A stretch of 7,171 bases of DNA from Faecalimonas sp. GTDB lineage: Bacteria; Bacillota_A; Clostridia; Lachnospirales; Lachnospiraceae. This document shows, in pieces, positions 6,873-7,171 of this stretch; the stretch's first letter is position 1, and each line of letters begins with the position of its first letter. A program made the position numbers and the translations under genes. The notes beneath the pieces were generated by a model that was not told the origin of the DNA, made no database searches, and saw nothing but the letters and a program-made list of their open reading frames with translations. Where the stretch lies: NCBI GenBank assembly GCA_026169575.1, contig JAPFCT010000279.1, positions 1-7,171 of the forward strand. Direction: 5' to 3'.

Positions 6873-7171
6873 CTATTTCCACCGGTTCTTCAGCTTATTC
6901 TGAAGACGGTAGATCGTATTTAAAGCATCCATCGGCGTCAGGTTCGTGACATCAATCTCTTTCAGCTCTTCCAACACATCATCATCTCTGACAGTATCAA
7001 ACAGCGACATCTGTGCCAGATCTACTTCATCATATTTTTTCTGACGCGTCTTTGTCTCTGCCTGGGCAGAGATTTCCCGCACCTTTGTTGTGATGTCCGC
7101 CTCGCTCAGTTCTCCTACATTCTCTTTTGCCCGTGCAATCACAGACTCCGGCACTCCTGCAAGCTTTGCGA
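6873..7171 (-). CDS. mutS: DNA mismatch repair protein MutS, C-terminal 98 residues (5' end outside window)
   Basis: MutS recognises mismatches and small loops and recruits MutL. Only the tail is present: 98 complete codons plus two bases of another, open to the window edge, with stop TAG at 6873-6875. The first visible residues, AKLAGVPESVIARAKENVGEL, are the end of the ATPase domain and the following helix typical of MutS. A charged linker leads to QMSLF (nt 6999-7013), the peptide by which MutS binds the DNA polymerase sliding clamp. The end, EELKEIDVTNLTPMDALNTI and the residues after it, is the conserved C-terminal helical dimer/tetramer module. A GTG at 7152-7154 is an internal valine codon, not a start. 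mutL follows after 18 bases, as in many Firmicutes. Confidence 0.95.
   Translation of the reverse strand, partial: AKLAGVPESVIARAKENVGELSEADITTKVREISAQAETKTRQKKYDEVDLAQMSLFDTVRDDDVLEELKEIDVTNLTPMDALNTIYRLQNKLKNRWK

Noticed and set aside
1..7171. CRISPR arrays, tRNA or rRNA genes, insertion sequences, riboswitches, terminators
   Set aside because: Reading both strands found no spaced direct repeats other than the mutL linker repeat, no cloverleaf or rRNA signatures, no transposase, and no hairpin followed by a T-run in any gap. All gaps are 50 bases or less.

Overview
The window is one continuous, tightly packed, minus-strand gene block from a Firmicute. The best guess is a Lachnospiraceae-type Clostridium relative. 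Reasons: gene order mutS-mutL-(MraY paralog)-miaA-YnbB-like-two flavoproteins, a MutL with the nicking endonuclease motif, purine-rich AGGGG/GGAAGG ribosome binding sites before nearly every gene, and moderate GC (near the high 40s by eye). No name below species-group level can be supported from the sequence alone.

Reading in the direction of transcription (high to low coordinates): the last 98 residues of MutS (6873-7171, 5' end outside the window); complete mutL (4821-6854); a divergent MraY/WecA-type membrane sugar-phosphate transferase (3805-4770); miaA, the tRNA A37 dimethylallyltransferase (2815-3777); a YnbB / 'aluminium resistance' / methionine gamma-lyase-like PLP enzyme (1526-2821); a HI0933/BaiN-family flavoprotein (267-1511); and the first 90 residues of a COG2509-type FAD-dependent protein (1-270, continuing outside the window). 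Gaps are -7, -4, 14, 18, 27 and 50 bases, with no convincing terminator or promoter, so the seven genes look like one transcription unit running through both window edges. No stretch over 50 bases lacks a gene.

Functionally, mutS and mutL form the methyl-independent mismatch repair pair. MutS carries a sliding-clamp peptide (QMSLF) in its tail. MutL carries the DQHA endonuclease site and two candidate clamp contacts. MiaA modifies tRNAs reading UNN codons. The MraY paralog, the PLP enzyme and the two flavoproteins have no evident mechanistic tie to repair and are likely operon co-residents.

I do not see a new biological system here. Points worth a second look: the MraY paralog with an altered HHH motif (HDH) outside a cell-wall cluster, a four-copy 21-bp tandem repeat in the MutL linker, the absence of hfq at its usual place after miaA, the start-stop coupling of two flavoproteins, and a strikingly high density of GATC sites.
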